A stretch of DNA of 64,000 nt from Streptosporangium violaceochromogenes (lineage in GTDB: Bacteria > Actinomycetota > Actinomycetes > Streptosporangiales > Streptosporangiaceae): NCBI RefSeq assembly GCF_014654615.1, contig NZ_BNBB01000008.1:124001-188000 (forward strand), in the 5' to 3' direction. Below the pieces are notes generated by a model that saw only the letters and a list, made by a program, of their open reading frames with translations, had not been told where the DNA came from and did not search any database. Positions 61,579 through 64,000 of the stretch are shown here, piece after piece. Both the position numbers and the translations under genes were made by a program. Positions within the stretch are counted from its first letter, which is position 1; the number at the start of each line of letters is the position of its first letter.

Positions 61579-63744
61579 CTACTCCTCGTCGCCGGGGACG
61601 ACGGGGGGCGTGGTGGAGGTCGTCGTGGGGGTCGTGGCGGGGTTCGAGACGCACTTGAGGTCGGTCTCGGGCCGGTAGACGGTCTTCTTCGTCTCCCGCC
61701 TGACCTCCCTGCCGCCCTGCCTGAAGACCCGGGTCACGTCGATGGTGAACCCCTGCTGGCCGGTCATCGGGATGCACCCGGGGCCGGCGGCGGTCGCGCG
61801 CGTGAAGGGCGTGACGTCGTAGCGCGGCGAGGAGATCGACTCGATGTCGTAGCGCTTGGTGCTCCAGAAGGCGACCGTGACCCCGCCGCCGCTGGTGGAG
61901 GTCTTCACCAGCACGCCGTACTTGGAGTCGTTCCTCCAGCGGAAGTCCGGTTCGGGCCAGGAGACCGTCGACTCGCGGCCGGCCGGGTAACGCGAGATGT
62001 AGAACTCGTGCGCCACGTGCTGGACGTCCTCCAGGCCGCCGAAGAACACCGCGTTGTACATGGTGGTGACGAACTGGGAGATACCCCCGCCCACCGAGTC
62101 GACCAGCCGGCCACCCTGGATCATGGGGGCGGGGACGAAGCCCCGGGCGGTGTCGCGCCGGCCGATGACGCCGTTGAGCGAGAAGGTCTCCCCCGGCAGG
62201 ACCAGGTGACCGTCCAGGATCCGGGCGAGGGTGCGGATGTTGGTCACCCGGGGCGGGCAGCAGTCGTACGGCGTGGTGAACTCGCTGATCTTCTCCTTGA
62301 CGCCGAGCCCGCGCGCCTGCGCGTCGGACAGCCGGGGGCGGACGGTGGTGAGGGTGACCGGGATCGTGCGGCCGCCTCCCTCACTGATCACCCGGGCCAC
62401 GGCCTGGGCGAGCCCGGCGCGGTCGATGCCCCTGCCCCGGCGGCCGGGCACCAGCCTCGGCCTGCCCGCCACGATCTCGAAGGTGGGCTCCCGGGGGGCG
62501 AGCGCCTGGTCCACCAGCCTCTTCTCCGCGACGGTCAGGGCCTTGGCGGCGTCGAACTCCGGACGCATGCCGCCGGTGCCGTCGGGGACGAAGGACAGAT
62601 GGGCGGCGAGGGTCCCCACCGGGATCGGGACCCGTCTGCCCGCGTGGGTGAGGGTGATCGGCCCGGACAGGGCCTTGCCCGCCCTGGCCGCGGTCTGCCG
62701 GACCGTGTCGGCCGTGACCTTGGGTTTGATCACCGAGACCGGAAGGTCGACCTCGGCCCCGGGGCTGAGGAAGGCGTCGGCGATGGCCTCGGCCGCGCTC
62801 TCCTCCTCAAGGGCCAGGCCGTCGCGCGGGATGACGGCCACCGGCCTGGTCCCCTTGAAGACGACCGCGCCCTCGCGGACCCTGCGGTCGATCTTCTTGG
62901 CCAGCGCCTCGACGGTGGCGCCCATGAGCTCTGTGTCCACCGAGACCTTGGGGCTCAGCTCGGTGGTACCGGTCAGCGCCCGCCAGACCTCCGCCGGGGC
63001 GGGGAAATCGCTGGGCGCCTGCTCGATGGTGGCGACGACGTCGAACTCCAGGCCGGCCCGCGACGGGTCGAGGGCGTACTTCTCGCCCGCGGCGCGCAGG
63101 ACCATCTTCCTGTCCTCGTCGCCCGCCAGGCGTTCCCTGAGCCGGTCGGCCGCCTCGGTCGCCGTCAGCCCGCCGATGTCGACGCCGTTGACGCGGGTGC
63201 CCGGCAGCATCTTGCCGGACATGACGATCGCCGGGATCGTGTAGACGAGGCCCGCGGCCAGAAGCAGGAGCAGCAGGGTCAGAAGGACTCTGCGGCCCCG
63301 GTGCGGGACGGGGTCGTCGTACGAGGGCGGCTGGAGTCCTGGCGCGCCACCCGAGCCGGCTGTGCCGCCCGGGCCGTTCACGCCGCTCATGCCGTACGGT
63401 GGCCCGTCGCCCGACGGCCGGCGCTGCGGGGGGCGCTGGACGGGGGCGGGCATCTTCCAGGGCTGGGGCGGCGCGGTCAGGGGGGGCAGGCTGCTCGTCC
63501 CGGAGCCCGGCATGACCGGCCGGTTCGCTCCCGGGGAGCCCATGATGTCGGGCGAGACGCCCGGCGGAAGGCGTGACCCGCCCCGGGCCCGCCGGCCGGG
63601 AGGGAGGTTGGGGTCGCGGGCGCCCGGCCTCACCGGCAGGGAGGGAAGGGACACGGCCGCGAAGGGGTCCGTCGGCGGGTCCGGCTCTTCGGGACCCGGC
63701 GCCGCTTCCGGCTCTCCCTGTCTCTCAGCTTCCACCTCTGGCAA
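61579..63744 (-). CDS. VanW family membrane protein with peptidoglycan-binding-like domains
   Basis: A 721-residue protein. It has a Pro/Gly-rich cytoplasmic N-terminus (about 150 residues), one transmembrane helix (VLLTLLLLLLAAGLVYTIPAIV), two extracellular PG_binding_4-like repeats (about 185-400, DIGGLTATEAADRLRERL type) and a C-terminal VanW domain with TTPYDC, LPGETFSLNGVIGRRD and SVGGGISQFVTTMYNAVFFGGL, ending in a Thr/Pro-rich tail. VanW proteins are linked to glycopeptide response and cell-wall biology. The TTG at 63744 and a GTG at 63735 are alternative starts. Confidence 0.9.
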   Translation of the reverse strand: MPEVEAERQGEPEAAPGPEEPDPPTDPFAAVSLPSLPVRPGARDPNLPPGRRARGGSRLPPGVSPDIMGSPGANRPVMPGSGTSSLPPLTAPPQPWKMPAPVQRPPQRRPSGDGPPYGMSGVNGPGGTAGSGGAPGLQPPSYDDPVPHRGRRVLLTLLLLLLAAGLVYTIPAIVMSGKMLPGTRVNGVDIGGLTATEAADRLRERLAGDEDRKMVLRAAGEKYALDPSRAGLEFDVVATIEQAPSDFPAPAEVWRALTGTTELSPKVSVDTELMGATVEALAKKIDRRVREGAVVFKGTRPVAVIPRDGLALEEESAAEAIADAFLSPGAEVDLPVSVIKPKVTADTVRQTAARAGKALSGPITLTHAGRRVPIPVGTLAAHLSFVPDGTGGMRPEFDAAKALTVAEKRLVDQALAPREPTFEIVAGRPRLVPGRRGRGIDRAGLAQAVARVISEGGGRTIPVTLTTVRPRLSDAQARGLGVKEKISEFTTPYDCCPPRVTNIRTLARILDGHLVLPGETFSLNGVIGRRDTARGFVPAPMIQGGRLVDSVGGGISQFVTTMYNAVFFGGLEDVQHVAHEFYISRYPAGRESTVSWPEPDFRWRNDSKYGVLVKTSTSGGGVTVAFWSTKRYDIESISSPRYDVTPFTRATAAGPGCIPMTGQQGFTIDVTRVFRQGGREVRRETKKTVYRPETDLKCVSNPATTPTTTSTTPPVVPGDEE

Positions 63745-63789
63745 CCCTAAACCACAACCCTCAGTAGCGGTCCGTAAAGAAGTAATAAA

Positions 63790-64000
63790 TCAGCCTGTCC
63801 ATCTGTAGCGATGCTCAGGTCTGCCCGCGGTGCCGTACCGGGGACGGAGCTCGGCCTGGCCGGTCGCGCAGAGATGCTCCAGGTAGCGGCGCGCGCTGAC
63901 CCGGGAGAGGCCGGTGAGCACCGCCGCCTCCGCCGCGGACACGTCGCTGTCGGTCTCCTTGAGGGCTTCGGCGACCAGGGCGCAGGTGGTGGTGGACAGC
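63790..64000 (-). CDS. CitB/DcuR-type response regulator, C-terminal part (cut by window edge)
   Basis: The last 70 codons of a two-component response regulator of the citrate/C4-dicarboxylate group. The sequence TGLSRVSARRYLEHLCATG (C-terminal helix-turn-helix) and the ending RPRYGTAGRPEHRYRW are typical of CitB/DcuR output domains. The receiver domain lies beyond the window. Confidence 0.85.
   Translation of the reverse strand, partial: LSTTTCALVAEALKETDSDVSAAEAAVLTGLSRVSARRYLEHLCATGQAELRPRYGTAGRPEHRYRWTG

Noticed and set aside
1..64000. Insertion sequences, integrases or prophage genes
   Set aside because: No transposase, integrase, terminal repeat pair or phage structural gene was recognised anywhere in the window.

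Overview
The window is chromosomal DNA of a high-GC actinobacterium. Supporting features are GC-rich wobble positions, GTG and TTG starts, a CofC-type coenzyme F420 gene, tandem spore-associated-protein-A-like genes, NdgR-type IclR control of leucine genes, and the conserved order smc / acyP-mutM-rnc-rpmF-DUF177-coaD-rsmD-recG / rpmB-thiD-thiL / ddl-gpsA-plsC-cofC / leuCD / cimA-ilvE-leuB-serA-ilvCNB. A Streptosporangiaceae-type organism is the best guess; this is inferred from gene content, not from a marker gene. No insertion sequence, prophage, rRNA or replication origin was seen.

Layout. 1-10.4 kb: the 5' part of smc, a Tat-type secreted hydrolase-like protein, then a minus-strand housekeeping block (acyP, mutM, rnc, rpmF, DUF177, coaD, rsmD, recG) and rpmB. 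10.4-19.1 kb: thiD, a membrane-anchored protein, thiL, a stand-alone Lrp ligand-binding domain, a DUF3515 lipoprotein, ddl, a PLP-fold protein that lacks its PLP lysine, gpsA, plsC and cofC. 19.2-22.4 kb: an MFS exporter divergent from its likely TetR regulator across an array of TGAAC-N3-GTTCA palindromes, a cold-shock-like protein and HU. 22.5-25.5 kb: leuCD divergent from an IclR (NdgR/LtbR-type) regulator. 25.6-32.9 kb: an acidic conserved protein, an SGNH hydrolase, three tRNAs (Glu, Glu, Gln), an M3 peptidase, gltX and an FAA hydrolase. 32.9-35.7 kb: a small accessory island with a shortened methyltransferase, a two-repeat type I-E CRISPR remnant, two small unknown genes and an XRE regulator. 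36.0-38.7 kb: a six-gene overlapping Asp23/Gls24 - membrane protein operon. 38.8-41.0 kb: an ABM-domain protein and a secreted heparinase II/III-like protein. 41.1-48.3 kb: cimA, an O-methyltransferase, ilvE, leuB and serA. 48.5-53.9 kb: an SseB-like protein, a PadR remnant, a DUF1707-FHA protein, three tandem SapA-like secreted proteins, an ArsR-type regulator and a CAP-domain secreted protein. 54.0-57.6 kb: ilvBNC. 57.7-64 kb: a GGDEF-EAL protein, a hydroxyacid dehydrogenase, a VanW-family protein and the end of a CitB-type response regulator.

The most coherent theme is branched-chain amino acid synthesis (cimA, leuBCD, ilvBNC, ilvE, plus serA). I found two regulatory layers. First, a shared operator of the form TCTCA-N5-(C/T)GAGA lies upstream of leuC/IclR, cimA, leuB and ilvB. 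Second, classical ribosome-mediated attenuators precede cimA and ilvB, with leader peptides rich in Leu/Ile/Val codons followed by hairpin-plus-T-run terminators. Other notable points are two enzyme-fold proteins missing catalytic residues, the CRISPR scar, stem-loops in the rnc leader, and the Asp23 operon.
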